The notes beneath the pieces are model-generated. The model searched no databases and had not been told where the DNA came from. It saw nothing but the letters and a program-made list of their open reading frames with translations. Positions 35,235 to 43,873 of a stretch of DNA of 64,000 bases are shown here, piece by piece. Numbering within the stretch: position 1 is the first letter of the stretch; each line of letters begins with the position of its first letter. The stretch comes from DATIXJ01 sp963714795 (lineage in GTDB: Bacteria; Bacteroidota; Ignavibacteria; UBA10030; SZUA-254): positions 310,001 to 374,000 of the forward strand of contig CAVQPS010000006.1 of the NCBI GenBank assembly GCA_963714795.1, written 5' to 3'. Both the position numbers and the translations under genes were made by a program.

Positions 35235-36021
35235 AGCAACAGTGCTGACAGAAGGAATGGAATGTATTTGGCAGAAACCGGCAACACTGACCGACACGCT
35301 CATGCATTATTGTCCGGGATGCGGACACGGCGTCGTTCATAAAGTGCTGATGGAAGTTGTCCAGGAACTTGGCATTCAAAGTGAAACGATCGGCGTTGCG
35401 CCGGTTGGATGTTCCGTTTTTGCGTACAACTATCTGAACGTCGATATGCAGGAAGCCGCTCACGGCAGGGCAGCAGCAGTTGCCACCGGCGTGAAAAGAA
35501 TGATGCCCGATAAATATGTTTTCTCGTATCAGGGCGACGGTGATTTAGCGGCTATCGGGACAGGAGAAACAATGCATGCCGCAAACCGCGGAGAAAATTT
35601 TCTCGTCATCTTCGTGAATAATGCTATTTATGGAATGACCGGCGGGCAGATGGCTCCGACCACACTGTTGGGAATGAAAACCAGTACCACTCCCGAAGGA
35701 AGAACAGTTGATACGCAAGGATTTCCCTTCCGGATTACGGAACTGATCGGAATGCTGCCGGGTGCGTACTACGTGACACGACAGTCGGTGCACACCCCGA
35801 ATGCTGTGCGTTATTTCAAGAAAGCGGTGACAAAAGCGTTCACGCATCAAAAAGAGAAAAAAGGATATTGTTTGATTGAAGTTGTATCCAATTGTCCGTC
35901 CGGATGGAAAATGACACCGCTGGAAGCGAACAAATGGATGGAACAGAATATGTTCCCGATCTATCCGATCGGCGATATCAAAGTCGACGGAAAACTTGTT
36001 GCCAAAAGTCCGGCACAATAA
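35227..36021 (+). CDS. korB: 2-oxoacid:ferredoxin oxidoreductase beta (TPP) subunit
   Basis: A 264-residue TPP-binding subunit with HYCPGCGHGVVHK (cluster and TPP region), the TPP motif GDGDLAAIGTGET, and NNAIYGMTGGQMAPTT. It overlaps korA by eight bases and is separated from korC by 34 bases. It carries out the decarboxylation step. The [4Fe-4S] cluster cysteines of the beta subunit appear intact. Confidence 0.94.
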   Translation: MSEATVLTEGMECIWQKPATLTDTLMHYCPGCGHGVVHKVLMEVVQELGIQSETIGVAPVGCSVFAYNYLNVDMQEAAHGRAAAVATGVKRMMPDKYVFSYQGDGDLAAIGTGETMHAANRGENFLVIFVNNAIYGMTGGQMAPTTLLGMKTSTTPEGRTVDTQGFPFRITELIGMLPGAYYVTRQSVHTPNAVRYFKKAVTKAFTHQKEKKGYCLIEVVSNCPSGWKMTPLEANKWMEQNMFPIYPIGDIKVDGKLVAKSPAQ

Positions 36022-36055
36022 AGAAATAACAGCTCAGGAAGTGAAAGAGAATATT

Positions 36056-36613
36056 ATGACACACGAAATTTTATTTGCGGGTTTTGGAGGGCAGGGCGTT
36101 CTCTCGATGGGGATGACGCTCGCGTCTGCAGGAATGGCGGAAGGAAAAGAAGTTTCCTGGATGCCGTCCTACGGTCCGGAAATGCGCGGCGGAACGGCAA
36201 ACTGCATCGTCATTATTTCCGCCACACCGGTCAGTTCGCCGATGGTGACGAAGTTCGATGCGGTTATTGCATTGAATCAGCCTTCGATCGATAAATTCGA
36301 AAAAGCGGTAAAGCCGAACGGCGTGATTGTCTATGACAGCAGTAATGTCATCATTCCTCCGACCAGAACCGATATTACTGTCGTTCCCGTGGCGGCAGAA
36401 TATGAAGCGCAGAAATTGAATACACCAAAAGTAAAAAATATGATTCTCCTCGGGGCGTTCCTCAGCGTTTGCGAGGTCGTTTCGATTTCGTCGGTGATTA
36501 AAGCGCTCACGGAAGTTTTGCCGGAGCGATATCATCATCTCCTGAAAGTCAATCAACAGGCACTCGAGCGTGGCGGTGAGCTGGTGATTGAAGCAGTCAC
36601 ACCTATTGCATGA
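36056..36613 (+). CDS. korC: 2-oxoacid:ferredoxin oxidoreductase gamma subunit
   Basis: A 185-residue gamma subunit starting MTHEILFAGFGGQGVLSMG; the frame is open further upstream into korB but family N-termini and AAAGAGA favour 36056. PSYGPEMRGGTANCIV is the conserved CoA-binding region. It completes the D-A-B-C gene order typical of 2-oxoglutarate or 2-oxoisovalerate enzymes. Confidence 0.93.
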   Translation: MTHEILFAGFGGQGVLSMGMTLASAGMAEGKEVSWMPSYGPEMRGGTANCIVIISATPVSSPMVTKFDAVIALNQPSIDKFEKAVKPNGVIVYDSSNVIIPPTRTDITVVPVAAEYEAQKLNTPKVKNMILLGAFLSVCEVVSISSVIKALTEVLPERYHHLLKVNQQALERGGELVIEAVTPIA

Positions 36614-36624
36614 AGGAACAGGCC

Positions 36625-36885
36625 ATGAAAGAATCTGATACGCGATGTGCACAATCTTGCCGGGGGCTTTGCGCCGCCGTCGATGCTTCTCTTCAGCGTG
36701 AGAAGGAAACGATATTACAATTTGCCGCGCTTCGCGATAAGTGTCAATATCCCGAAGTGAACGCTTTACTCAATGAACTTATCATTCAATCGCAAAAATC
36801 TATTCGTCTTATTGAAGATGCCAAGGCATTTCTGAAATCAAAATTCGAGGTGCTGGAACAAATTCAGGATGGTTTCGAATCGTAA
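36625..36885 (+). CDS. Small helical protein with Cys motif, unknown function
   Basis: An 86-residue protein. The ATG at 36625 has AAGGA eight bases upstream; an in-frame ATG at 36610 overlapping korC is less likely. The N-terminus has three cysteines in CAQSCRGLC, and the rest is predicted helical and charged with one more Cys. I do not recognise the family. It is directly downstream of korC and 66 bases before the Cys-repeat protein, so it may be linked to either the Kor enzyme or the radical-SAM-like cluster. Confidence 0.65.
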   Translation: MKESDTRCAQSCRGLCAAVDASLQREKETILQFAALRDKCQYPEVNALLNELIIQSQKSIRLIEDAKAFLKSKFEVLEQIQDGFES

Positions 36886-36951
36886 AGGGTGACGGGGGAA
36901 TATCAGCCGTTGTTCGTTGACAACAATTGTTCTTTAGGAAAGGAGTTGGGT

Positions 36952-37284
36952 ATGGAACTGCAGCAGTGCTGGGAAAGAATTCAGGAAAGGATTTGCCACA
37001 AGTGTGTTGATGGAGACGGAACAGGAAATTGTCGTCTCCCGTCCGGTGTTGAATGTGCATTGCACAAATTTCTTCCTCTGGTCGTGAATGCCGTCCAACG
37101 TGTGCAGAGCGATGACATTCTGGAGTATGTGAAAGACCTTCGTTCGATCGTTTGCGCCCAGTGTCCGCACGAACAGCCCGGCAGCAGATGCAGAATGCGT
37201 GATGAACTCGAGTGTGCTCTTGACAGGTATTTTCCACTCGTGATTGATACCATCGAGGAAGTCAGGACACAGTACCTCGTATGA
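36952..37284 (+). CDS. Cys-rich protein with internal duplication, unknown function
   Basis: A 110-residue protein with a strong Shine-Dalgarno (AAAGGAG) before ATG 36952; an in-frame extension upstream lacks one. It is built of two similar halves: ICHKCVDGDGTGNCRL...ECALHKFLPLVV and VCAQCPHEQPGSRCRM...ECALDRYFPLVI. Each half has CxxC, then a Cys, then ECAL and a Pro-Leu-Val. Four cysteines per half could bind one metal ion or Fe-S cluster each. It stands 42 bases before the degenerate radical-SAM-like gene and is probably co-transcribed with it. Function unknown; a metal-binding partner or substrate of that cluster is a guess. Confidence 0.75.
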   Translation: MELQQCWERIQERICHKCVDGDGTGNCRLPSGVECALHKFLPLVVNAVQRVQSDDILEYVKDLRSIVCAQCPHEQPGSRCRMRDELECALDRYFPLVIDTIEEVRTQYLV

Positions 37285-37326
37285 CCACCCAAATCCGACA
37301 CTAACAACCGACACGGAGAATACATC

Positions 37327-38334
37327 ATGATCACCGACCGTTCTTTTTCAAATGAAATTTTTCGCCCGCGTGTAATTATCTGGCAATTGACTCCATTTCT
37401 CAATGGCGAGGTGCAACAGGACTCTCAATCCCTTTCTCAACAAGAATCGATGCTGATAATCGAAAGTATCGCGCGTATTTCCAAATCCATAGTTGTCCTG
37501 ACCGGAAATAAATTACTCCAACGCAACGATCTCTACGACATTGTCGATTACGGCCATGCACTCGGCCTGAAAATTATTCTTGAGCTTGAGCCGGAAGAAC
37601 TGACGAGCGAGGTTCTTGCAAAATACCGTCATTTCGGTTCCAGGATATTCCGGATTGTTCTCGACCGGAGGATTATCGAAGATCCAGACAAGCGGTACCG
37701 TCAGACAGAGCAGTTTTTTAACCTGGAAGAAGCAGTAAAACGGCTGAACGCAGAGGGATTTGAAATCCATTTTGCATTGAATATTACAAAGCCCGATCAG
37801 CGTGATCTTGCATTCAATCTCGATTACGCGTTTCGCCGGTCAGCCAAGGGTGTGTATTGTCACCTCCATTTCGATAAGACATTGCCGGAATTCGTTTCGA
37901 GAAATGAGAATGAACTTTCGGTGGATGATTTTGTGTCGAAGATATCCGAATTGAAACCGTTGTTGCCGAATAATATGTACTGTTCTCCGCAATGCATTAA
38001 ATATGTCGGCTACCATCCGGAGGATTTTCCGGAGGTCGATTTTTCGGTCGGAGAATTTCCTCATTGGGTCAGTCAGTGTTTAGCGGGAAAATCCTTTGCG
38101 TTTATCAGTGAAACAGGAAAGGTATCCGTCTGCAGCGGTTTGACGAAAGAGTGCGGCGATTTGCGTTCCAACGGATATGACTTCGAGGAGATATGGTTCA
38201 ATTCTGAAATATTCCAGGACATGCGGGATAATAACTGGACGTGCGCGCAGACCCGGACGCAGTTTAAGGGGAATGGGCGCAACGGGAACGGTGTGAACCA
38301 TGTAAAGATTTCATTCGGAGACGAGCGTTCATGA
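37327..38334 (+). CDS. Radical-SAM-like protein lacking the cluster cysteines
   Basis: A 335-residue protein that follows the AhbD/NirJ-type radical SAM pattern without the catalytic motif. RPRVIIWQLTPFLNGEVQQD occupies the place of PRxxxWExTRxCNLxCxHC, so none of the three cluster cysteines is present; IVVLTGNKLLQRNDLYDIVDYG matches the IVLTGGEPLLRPDLFDLI strand with GGE changed. The C-terminus CLAGKSFAFISETGKVSVCS, then KECGDLR and EIWFNSEIFQDMRD, matches the usual C-terminal region. A radical SAM pseudoenzyme is the simplest reading. It may bind a partner or substrate for the intact radical SAM protein at 39770. Confidence 0.75.
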   Translation: MITDRSFSNEIFRPRVIIWQLTPFLNGEVQQDSQSLSQQESMLIIESIARISKSIVVLTGNKLLQRNDLYDIVDYGHALGLKIILELEPEELTSEVLAKYRHFGSRIFRIVLDRRIIEDPDKRYRQTEQFFNLEEAVKRLNAEGFEIHFALNITKPDQRDLAFNLDYAFRRSAKGVYCHLHFDKTLPEFVSRNENELSVDDFVSKISELKPLLPNNMYCSPQCIKYVGYHPEDFPEVDFSVGEFPHWVSQCLAGKSFAFISETGKVSVCSGLTKECGDLRSNGYDFEEIWFNSEIFQDMRDNNWTCAQTRTQFKGNGRNGNGVNHVKISFGDERS

Positions 38335-38337
38335 AAG

Positions 38338-39654
38338 ATGAAAGAAAGACAAAGAAACAGAGAGCTTTCGCATTCCCTGGAAACCACACTGATTCATGGA
38401 AAATCCCGGACGAAGAAGTGGGATTTTAATCATCATGTTGTTCCACCCATTTCATCCTCCTGTACCTTCCGGCTGGATACGGCTGAACGCGGCGCAAAAG
38501 GTTTCGCGGAATTTGCTCATCATGTCCGCGGGGCATCGGAAGATTCACGATCGCAGATTTATATTTATGACCGGTTCGGCGAACCGAATAAAGAAGTTCT
38601 GGAAGAGAACCTTGCTGCGGCCGAGCATGGCGACGTTGCGGTAACATTTTCGACCGGCATGGCGGCAATCAGCGCGGTCCTTGGTGCGGTAACGGCCGGC
38701 GGCGATGAAATTGTTGCCCACCACATGTTGTACGGATGTACTTACTCTCTTCTGTCACGATGGTATCCGCGGTATAATATCGCTACCAGATTTATCGATC
38801 TGAAAGATCCTGTTTCATTGAAAAAATCTTTTAACGAACGAACCCGTGTGGTATATTTTGAGACGCCGGTGAACCCGACGCTTGAACTCCTCGATATCGA
38901 AGAGATTGTTGAAATCGTTCGTGATGCGAATAAGCATAGACCTCACACGAGAAAAATTTATGTCATCATTGACAATACGTTTGCGAGCCCGTTCTGCCAG
39001 CGGCCGATTGAACTCGGTGCGGATTTTGCAGTTTCCTCGCTGACAAAATCGGTCTGCGGTTTCGGAACCGATATGGGCGGAGTCGTTGTCGGACCGCAAT
39101 GGAGTTATGATACGTTGCTGATGTACCGGAAAGATTTCGGGGGGGCGCTTGCCGCAAAAAGTGCATGGCCGATTTTAGTTTACGGCCTGCCGAGTTTACC
39201 GATTCGGATGAAACAACAGATGGCGACCGCTCTTTCGGTTTCCAGGTTTCTCGAGAACGATCGAAGGATTGAGCTTGTGCGATATCCCGGGCTTCGTTCA
39301 TTTCCGCAATATGAACTTGCACGGCGGCAGATGCTCGATTTTGACGGCCAGTTCGCCCCCGGCAGTGTCCTCTATTTTTCATTAAGAGGAAAAACTCCGA
39401 AGGAGCGGCATCATAAAGGCGAAATGTTTATTAATTTCCTGGCAAAGAACGCATATTCCGTTACACTTGCCGTCAGTCTTGGCAATATCCGTACGCTCGT
39501 GGAACATCCCAGCTCGATGACGCATTCTGCCATACCGCTGAATGAACAGGTTCATAACGGCATCGATCCGGGCGGAGTCCGGCTCTCGATCGGTCTGGAA
39601 AAGGGAGAAGATATCATGACCGATATCCGGCGGGCACTCGACATTTTGTCGTAA
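38338..39654 (+). CDS. PLP-dependent Cys/Met metabolism enzyme
   Basis: A 438-residue member of the cystathionine gamma-synthase/methionine gamma-lyase family. The PLP Lys is K237 in SSLTKSVCGFG; D212 in IIDNTFASPF contacts the pyridine nitrogen; YDRFGEPN near residue 78 and TFSTGMAAISA near 103 are substrate/PLP regions. It is about 40 residues longer than typical gamma-lyases because of inserts near residues 50-75. The start lies four bases after the previous stop, so it is tightly coupled with the radical-SAM-like gene. It could be a gamma-lyase or sulfhydrylase; the context gives no clear pathway. Confidence 0.85.
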   Translation: MKERQRNRELSHSLETTLIHGKSRTKKWDFNHHVVPPISSSCTFRLDTAERGAKGFAEFAHHVRGASEDSRSQIYIYDRFGEPNKEVLEENLAAAEHGDVAVTFSTGMAAISAVLGAVTAGGDEIVAHHMLYGCTYSLLSRWYPRYNIATRFIDLKDPVSLKKSFNERTRVVYFETPVNPTLELLDIEEIVEIVRDANKHRPHTRKIYVIIDNTFASPFCQRPIELGADFAVSSLTKSVCGFGTDMGGVVVGPQWSYDTLLMYRKDFGGALAAKSAWPILVYGLPSLPIRMKQQMATALSVSRFLENDRRIELVRYPGLRSFPQYELARRQMLDFDGQFAPGSVLYFSLRGKTPKERHHKGEMFINFLAKNAYSVTLAVSLGNIRTLVEHPSSMTHSAIPLNEQVHNGIDPGGVRLSIGLEKGEDIMTDIRRALDILS

Positions 39655-39769
39655 TCATGAAATGATTCCCAATTTTGCATGATGAATGCACGGTGGGAAT
39701 CGGTATGCGTGTTTGTGAAAATGTAATTTATTTTATTCGTTCGATCTGTCACTATTATGAAAGGGTTGT

Positions 39770-40999
39770 ATGAACAGTAACGGCTTCATTAATCACCGGG
39801 AATTGTACCGGCTTCCGTGGAATCTTTCGGATAATGCGATCTCGTGGCTTGAACCGACATCGGCATGTAATCTCGCCTGCGACGGATGCTATCGGGAAAA
39901 CGTTGCCGGCAGTCATAAATCACTCGACGTCGTTCGTGAGGAAGTGGATACATTCCAGCGACTGCGAAACGCCGACGGATTTTCTATTGCCGGCGGTGAC
40001 CCGCTCATGCACCCGGATATCGTTGAGATCGTCCGGATGGTTCATGATAAAGGCGTCAAGCCGATCATCAATACGAACGGCGGATTGCTGACGAAGGAAC
40101 TTCTGATAGAATTAAAGAAAGCCGGTGTGTACGGTTTTACATTCCATATCGACAGCAGGCAGGGTAGACCGAAGTGGAAACAAAAAAATGAACTGGAACT
40201 CAACGAACTTCGCCTGAGCTATGCCGAAATGCTTGCGGAAGTAGGGGACATTTCCTGTTCGTTCAATTCGACGGTGTATGAAGATACGCTCCAATATGTT
40301 CCTGAACTCGTTGCGTGGGCCGGGAAACATATCGATATCGTCAACGTGATGGTATTCATTCTCTATCGCGCTGCGGTTCCTCAACTGCCGTTCGATTGGT
40401 ACGCCGGCGGGAAAAAGATCGATATGAATGCTCTCGTCTATTCGGAAACGAACGAACGAAAAATCGATTTGAAGGCACAGGATATTGTTGCCGAAATTCG
40501 CAAGCAGTTTCCGGATTTCAGCCCGTGTGCATATCTGAACGGAACAGAAAAGCCGGATTATTTCAAATGGCTGCTCACCGGACGTGTCGGAACGAAAGAA
40601 AAAATCTACGGTTATGTCGGTCCGAAATTCATGGAAATCATGCAGACCATGCATCACATCGGCACGGGAAAATATCTCGCGTATGAAAAGCCGAGTCTGA
40701 CCAAAAAAGGCAGATCGATGATGCTTCTCTCGCCATTGGATAGCGGTATGCGGAAGATTGCCGGTAATTATCTTTCATCCGTCCTTGCCAACCCGCTGCG
40801 GATATTTAAAGGCCTTCATTATCAATCGGTCATGGTCATACAGCCGGTCGATTTTCTGCCGAATGGATTGCAGAATATGTGCGATGGCTGTCCGGACATG
40901 ACGCTTCATAACGGTGAGCTCGTCTGGTCGTGCCGGATGGAAGAGCTGAAACATTTCGGATGTTGGGTGAGAACGGTTCCCAAAGAAATTCCCAAATAA
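39770..40999 (+). CDS. Radical SAM protein with C-terminal Cys cluster
   Basis: A 409-residue radical SAM enzyme. The [4Fe-4S] motif CNLACDGC uses C33, C37 and C40; GGDPLMHPDIVEIV is the SAM-binding GGE-like strand. A C-terminal set MCDGCPDMTLH...WSCRM...FGCW suggests an auxiliary cluster as in SPASM or Twitch proteins. It follows the PLP gene by 115 bases and is closed by a strong terminator. The substrate is unknown; with a Cys-rich small protein and a degenerate paralogue nearby, peptide or cofactor maturation is possible. Confidence 0.87.
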   Translation: MNSNGFINHRELYRLPWNLSDNAISWLEPTSACNLACDGCYRENVAGSHKSLDVVREEVDTFQRLRNADGFSIAGGDPLMHPDIVEIVRMVHDKGVKPIINTNGGLLTKELLIELKKAGVYGFTFHIDSRQGRPKWKQKNELELNELRLSYAEMLAEVGDISCSFNSTVYEDTLQYVPELVAWAGKHIDIVNVMVFILYRAAVPQLPFDWYAGGKKIDMNALVYSETNERKIDLKAQDIVAEIRKQFPDFSPCAYLNGTEKPDYFKWLLTGRVGTKEKIYGYVGPKFMEIMQTMHHIGTGKYLAYEKPSLTKKGRSMMLLSPLDSGMRKIAGNYLSSVLANPLRIFKGLHYQSVMVIQPVDFLPNGLQNMCDGCPDMTLHNGELVWSCRMEELKHFGCWVRTVPKEIPK

Positions 41000-41026
41000 T
41001 CGCCATTTTTTAATTCTCAAACCTGA

Positions 41027-41064
41027 AAGCGCCTTCTCTTTGCTGAGAAGAAGGCGCTTTTTTT
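41027..41064 (+). terminator. Rho-independent terminator after radical SAM gene
   Basis: AAAGCGCCTTCTC and GAGAAG-A-AGGCGCTTT form a long stem with one bulge, followed by a T-tract. The A-rich left side makes it possibly bidirectional. It separates the radical SAM cluster from feoAB. Confidence 0.92.
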
Positions 41065-41108
41065 ATTTTAAATTCAGTCGAAAAAAGGAATAATTCCGAT
41101 GATGATTT

Positions 41109-41124
41109 TGGCATCAGATTTGTG
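41109..41124 (+). promoter_or_regulatory. Sigma-54-like promoter upstream of feoA
   Basis: TGGCATC-N4-TTGTG has the right spacing and -24 box but lacks the conserved C of the -12 element. It lies about 55 bases before the feoA ATG. Confidence 0.3.
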
Positions 41125-41176
41125 TCTTTTCTCTCAAAGTGCATTGAACGAATGATGGTTGTGTGGAAAGAGAAGT

Positions 41177-41437
41177 ATGGTTCAGAAACAAAATGCAATA
41201 CCGCTCATTGATGTCTCGGCTGGTCAGTTCTTGACAATTGTTTCGTTGCCGGACGGAGTGCTTCGCGCGCAATTCATCCGCGTCGGAATTCATGAAGGCG
41301 AACGTGTTCAATGTTTGGAACGCCTTCCGGGCGGAACGGTCGTTTTGAAAAAAAATCGCCAGCACATTGCTGTCGGTCATCAGCTTGCCAAAAATATTTT
41401 CGTGATTCTGACGGTCGGGGAAATTCTCCATGATTGA
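41177..41437 (+). CDS. feoA: Ferrous iron transport accessory protein
   Basis: An 86-residue SH3-like FeoA protein. The ATG at 41177 has GGAAAG upstream and is preferred to a TTG 18 bases earlier. LRAQFIRVGIHEGERVQCL and GGTVVLKKNRQHIAVGHQLAKNIFV fit the FeoA fold. It overlaps feoB by eight bases. FeoA helps FeoB take up Fe(II), which is in high demand given the many Fe-S and heme proteins here. Confidence 0.9.
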   Translation: MVQKQNAIPLIDVSAGQFLTIVSLPDGVLRAQFIRVGIHEGERVQCLERLPGGTVVLKKNRQHIAVGHQLAKNIFVILTVGEILHD

Positions 41438-43316
41438 ACCGCCCAACGATTCCAACCTTTCTCATTACGAACGGCATCTTCACCGCGACGGTTCTGTCCC
41501 CCGGCAGGGAACAGGGCGTCAGACGATTATTCTGGTCGGAAATCCGAATGTCGGCAAATCGCTGGTCTTCAATGACCTGAGCGGAATGAACGTCGAAGTT
41601 TCCAATTATCCCGGTACGACCGTCGAACTTACCAAAGGCGTCTTCGGAGAATTCGATGTATACGATACTCCCGGTATCTACAGCGTTTCTTCATTCAACG
41701 ATGAAGAAAAAGTTGCGCGGGACGTCATTCTTCATGGTAACATCATTCTGAATGTTGTCGATGCCATGCATCTGGAACGGGACCTGTTTCTCACACAGCA
41801 GCTCATTGATATGGGAAAAAAGGTTGTCGTCCTTCTGAATTTTATGGATGAAGTCCGGAAGAATCAGGTCGATATTCATCTCGAACGCCTTTCACAATTT
41901 CTCGGTGTTGAAGTCCTTCCGATCGTTGCCGTCCGGCGGGAGGGGTTTGAACATTTTACTTCGGCAATGGCATCGGCACGGGAAGGTGTTCAGCGTGAAG
42001 AACTCCATTCGATGTTACATACAAAGCTGAACATGGTCGGTTCACAGGGAGAAGCTCTTCTGGTTCTCGAAGGCGATGAGTTTGTTGCCTCCCGTCACGG
42101 CGTTCGCCCGGGAAACTATCGGGATGAAATTTATGTCAAGCGGCGGAACAGAGTTAATTATATTATCGAACAGGTTGTCCGGGATGAATCGACTAAGGTT
42201 CGGTTATCCGACCTGCTCGGAAGATGGTCGATTCGTCCGGTGACGGGAATTCCGATTCTCATCGGGACATTGTATCTCGCATACCTTTTCGTCGGGAAAT
42301 TTGTATCTCAGGATGTCGTCAACTTTACGGAAAAGCAGATCGGCAATCAATACTGGGAGCCGTGGATCCGATCGATGGTATCGACAGTTTTTCCCCTGTC
42401 GTCGTGGTGGAATACGATCCTTGTCGGTGAGTTTGGCGTGATCACGATGACGACGACATACCTTTTATTTCTGCTACTGCCTCTTGTGACGGCTTTCTAC
42501 ATTGCATTATCGATCATGGAAGACAGCGGCTATTTGCCGCGCCTCGCGACGTTGGTCGATCATACGCTGGGAACTCTCGGGTTGAACGGCAGGGCAGTGA
42601 TTCCGCTTATTCTCGGATTCGGTTGTATCACTTCGGCAACCGTCACCACGCGGCTCCTTGGAACGGAGCGGGAGAAAACAATTGCCACGGCCATTCTGCA
42701 ATTTGCGATTCCCTGTTCGGCACAGCTTGCCGTCATTGCCGCATTGCTTGCCGGTGCGGGTGTTGGCCCGATGCTGATCTATACGGTCGTCATGCTTTCC
42801 GTTTTGATAGCGATCGGCACAAGCCTGAATCATATTCTTCCCGGAGTATCAGCGCCATTGCTTCTCGATCTTCCGCCGATGCGCCTTCCGCGTCTCGGTA
42901 ATGTGTTACGGAAAACTGCGACGCGAACGTTCCATTTCATGAAGGAAGCATCCGGCTGGTTTTTCATCGGAGCGCTGGCAGTCGGAATAGCACAGGCAAC
43001 GGGAATTCTGCAGGTACTTCAAAATCTTTTAATTCCTCTGACGACACATTGGCTTCAGCTTCCGCCGGAAGCGGCAACGGTTTTCATTATGGGTGTCGTT
43101 CGCAGGGATTTTGGAGCGGCAGGATTGTATCATTTACCGCTGACGCCGATGCAGATTACCGTCGCACTGATTACCATCACTCTTTTTGTTCCATGTATTG
43201 CATCGCTCATGGTGATGATGAAAGAACGGGGTGTGAAGGAAGGACTGCTGATCTGGATCGGGACGTGGGTTGTCGCATTCGGTTTGGGTGGAATGGTGTC
43301 TCATATTGTTATGTGA
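41430..43316 (+). CDS. feoB: Ferrous iron transporter, GTPase-permease
   Basis: A 628-residue FeoB with an N-terminal G domain (GNPNVGKSLVFNDLSG; the G3 DTPG; NFMD as G4) at about residues 25-190, then a membrane domain with about eight helices including the conserved Gate motifs (GFGCITSATVTTRLLG, and IPCSAQLAVIAALLAG). It is shorter than E. coli FeoB (773 residues), mostly at the loop after the G domain and the C-terminus. A small zinc-ribbon gene follows four bases after the stop. Confidence 0.95.
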   Translation: MIEPPNDSNLSHYERHLHRDGSVPRQGTGRQTIILVGNPNVGKSLVFNDLSGMNVEVSNYPGTTVELTKGVFGEFDVYDTPGIYSVSSFNDEEKVARDVILHGNIILNVVDAMHLERDLFLTQQLIDMGKKVVVLLNFMDEVRKNQVDIHLERLSQFLGVEVLPIVAVRREGFEHFTSAMASAREGVQREELHSMLHTKLNMVGSQGEALLVLEGDEFVASRHGVRPGNYRDEIYVKRRNRVNYIIEQVVRDESTKVRLSDLLGRWSIRPVTGIPILIGTLYLAYLFVGKFVSQDVVNFTEKQIGNQYWEPWIRSMVSTVFPLSSWWNTILVGEFGVITMTTTYLLFLLLPLVTAFYIALSIMEDSGYLPRLATLVDHTLGTLGLNGRAVIPLILGFGCITSATVTTRLLGTEREKTIATAILQFAIPCSAQLAVIAALLAGAGVGPMLIYTVVMLSVLIAIGTSLNHILPGVSAPLLLDLPPMRLPRLGNVLRKTATRTFHFMKEASGWFFIGALAVGIAQATGILQVLQNLLIPLTTHWLQLPPEAATVFIMGVVRRDFGAAGLYHLPLTPMQITVALITITLFVPCIASLMVMMKERGVKEGLLIWIGTWVVAFGLGGMVSHIVM

Positions 43317-43319
43317 AGA

Positions 43320-43523
43320 ATGATGGAAACTATGGTCGAAATAAAACCAAAGCGGACATTGATCGAACAATTAAAATCAGAGGTTCGGCGTTGTTCGGTT
43401 TGCGGGCTTGAGGTTCGCCACCCGCTTGTTGAGCGATGCCCGCGATGTTTCAACATACTTCCTCAACTCGATTTATCGTGTCAGGGCTGTCACCATCAAT
43501 CGAGTTGTCCGATTCCGCGATAG
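43320..43523 (+). CDS. Small Cys-rich zinc-ribbon protein downstream of feoB
   Basis: A 67-residue protein with CSVC (C25, C28), CPRC (C40, C43), CQGC (C54, C57) and C63, enough to bind one or two zinc ions. It starts four bases after feoB and is surely co-transcribed. Many feo operons carry a small third gene (FeoC or a Cys-rich attachment protein); this one is not FeoC-like by sequence. A role in Feo regulation or stability is inferred from position only. Confidence 0.75.
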   Translation: MMETMVEIKPKRTLIEQLKSEVRRCSVCGLEVRHPLVERCPRCFNILPQLDLSCQGCHHQSSCPIPR

Positions 43524-43791
43524 GAGAGAAAATATTTTTGTTCAGGCTGTAAGTTCATGAAAAGGTAATGGTGAGTTTATACAGGAATTATTTGAAAACA
43601 CGATATCATTATCGGTAAAATTCTACGGATTTTGAATTATTTTGAAGGTTTCTTGCTCCGGCTCCATCGAAGCTGTATGAAGATTGCCGGATTCAGTGTG
43701 GATAACTTTTTTGAATGAATGGTTATGAAATTTTTTAAAAAGAGAATCTTGGTTTGATGATAAATATTTTTTAAAAATGTGTATTGTCCCC

Positions 43792-43799
43792 TAATTTTG
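43792..43799 (+). promoter_or_regulatory. -7 element candidate upstream of the secreted-protein operon
   Basis: TAATTTTG fits TAnnTTTG, 75 bases before the start at 43874, but no TTG lies at the right distance upstream. The rest of the gap 43524-43873 is AT-rich and shows no gene or hairpin that I can support. Confidence 0.3.
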
Positions 43800-43873
43800 T
43801 TGTTTCTTTATTTCAGAATATTTATATTAGCGGATTGAAAAATTGTTAACCTATTACATCAAGGTATCACCCA

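Noticed and set aside
37327..38334. Reading the 335-residue protein as an active radical SAM enzyme
   Set aside because: No CxxxCxxC is present at the expected strand end or elsewhere in the N-terminal half, so catalysis through the usual cluster is excluded from the sequence.
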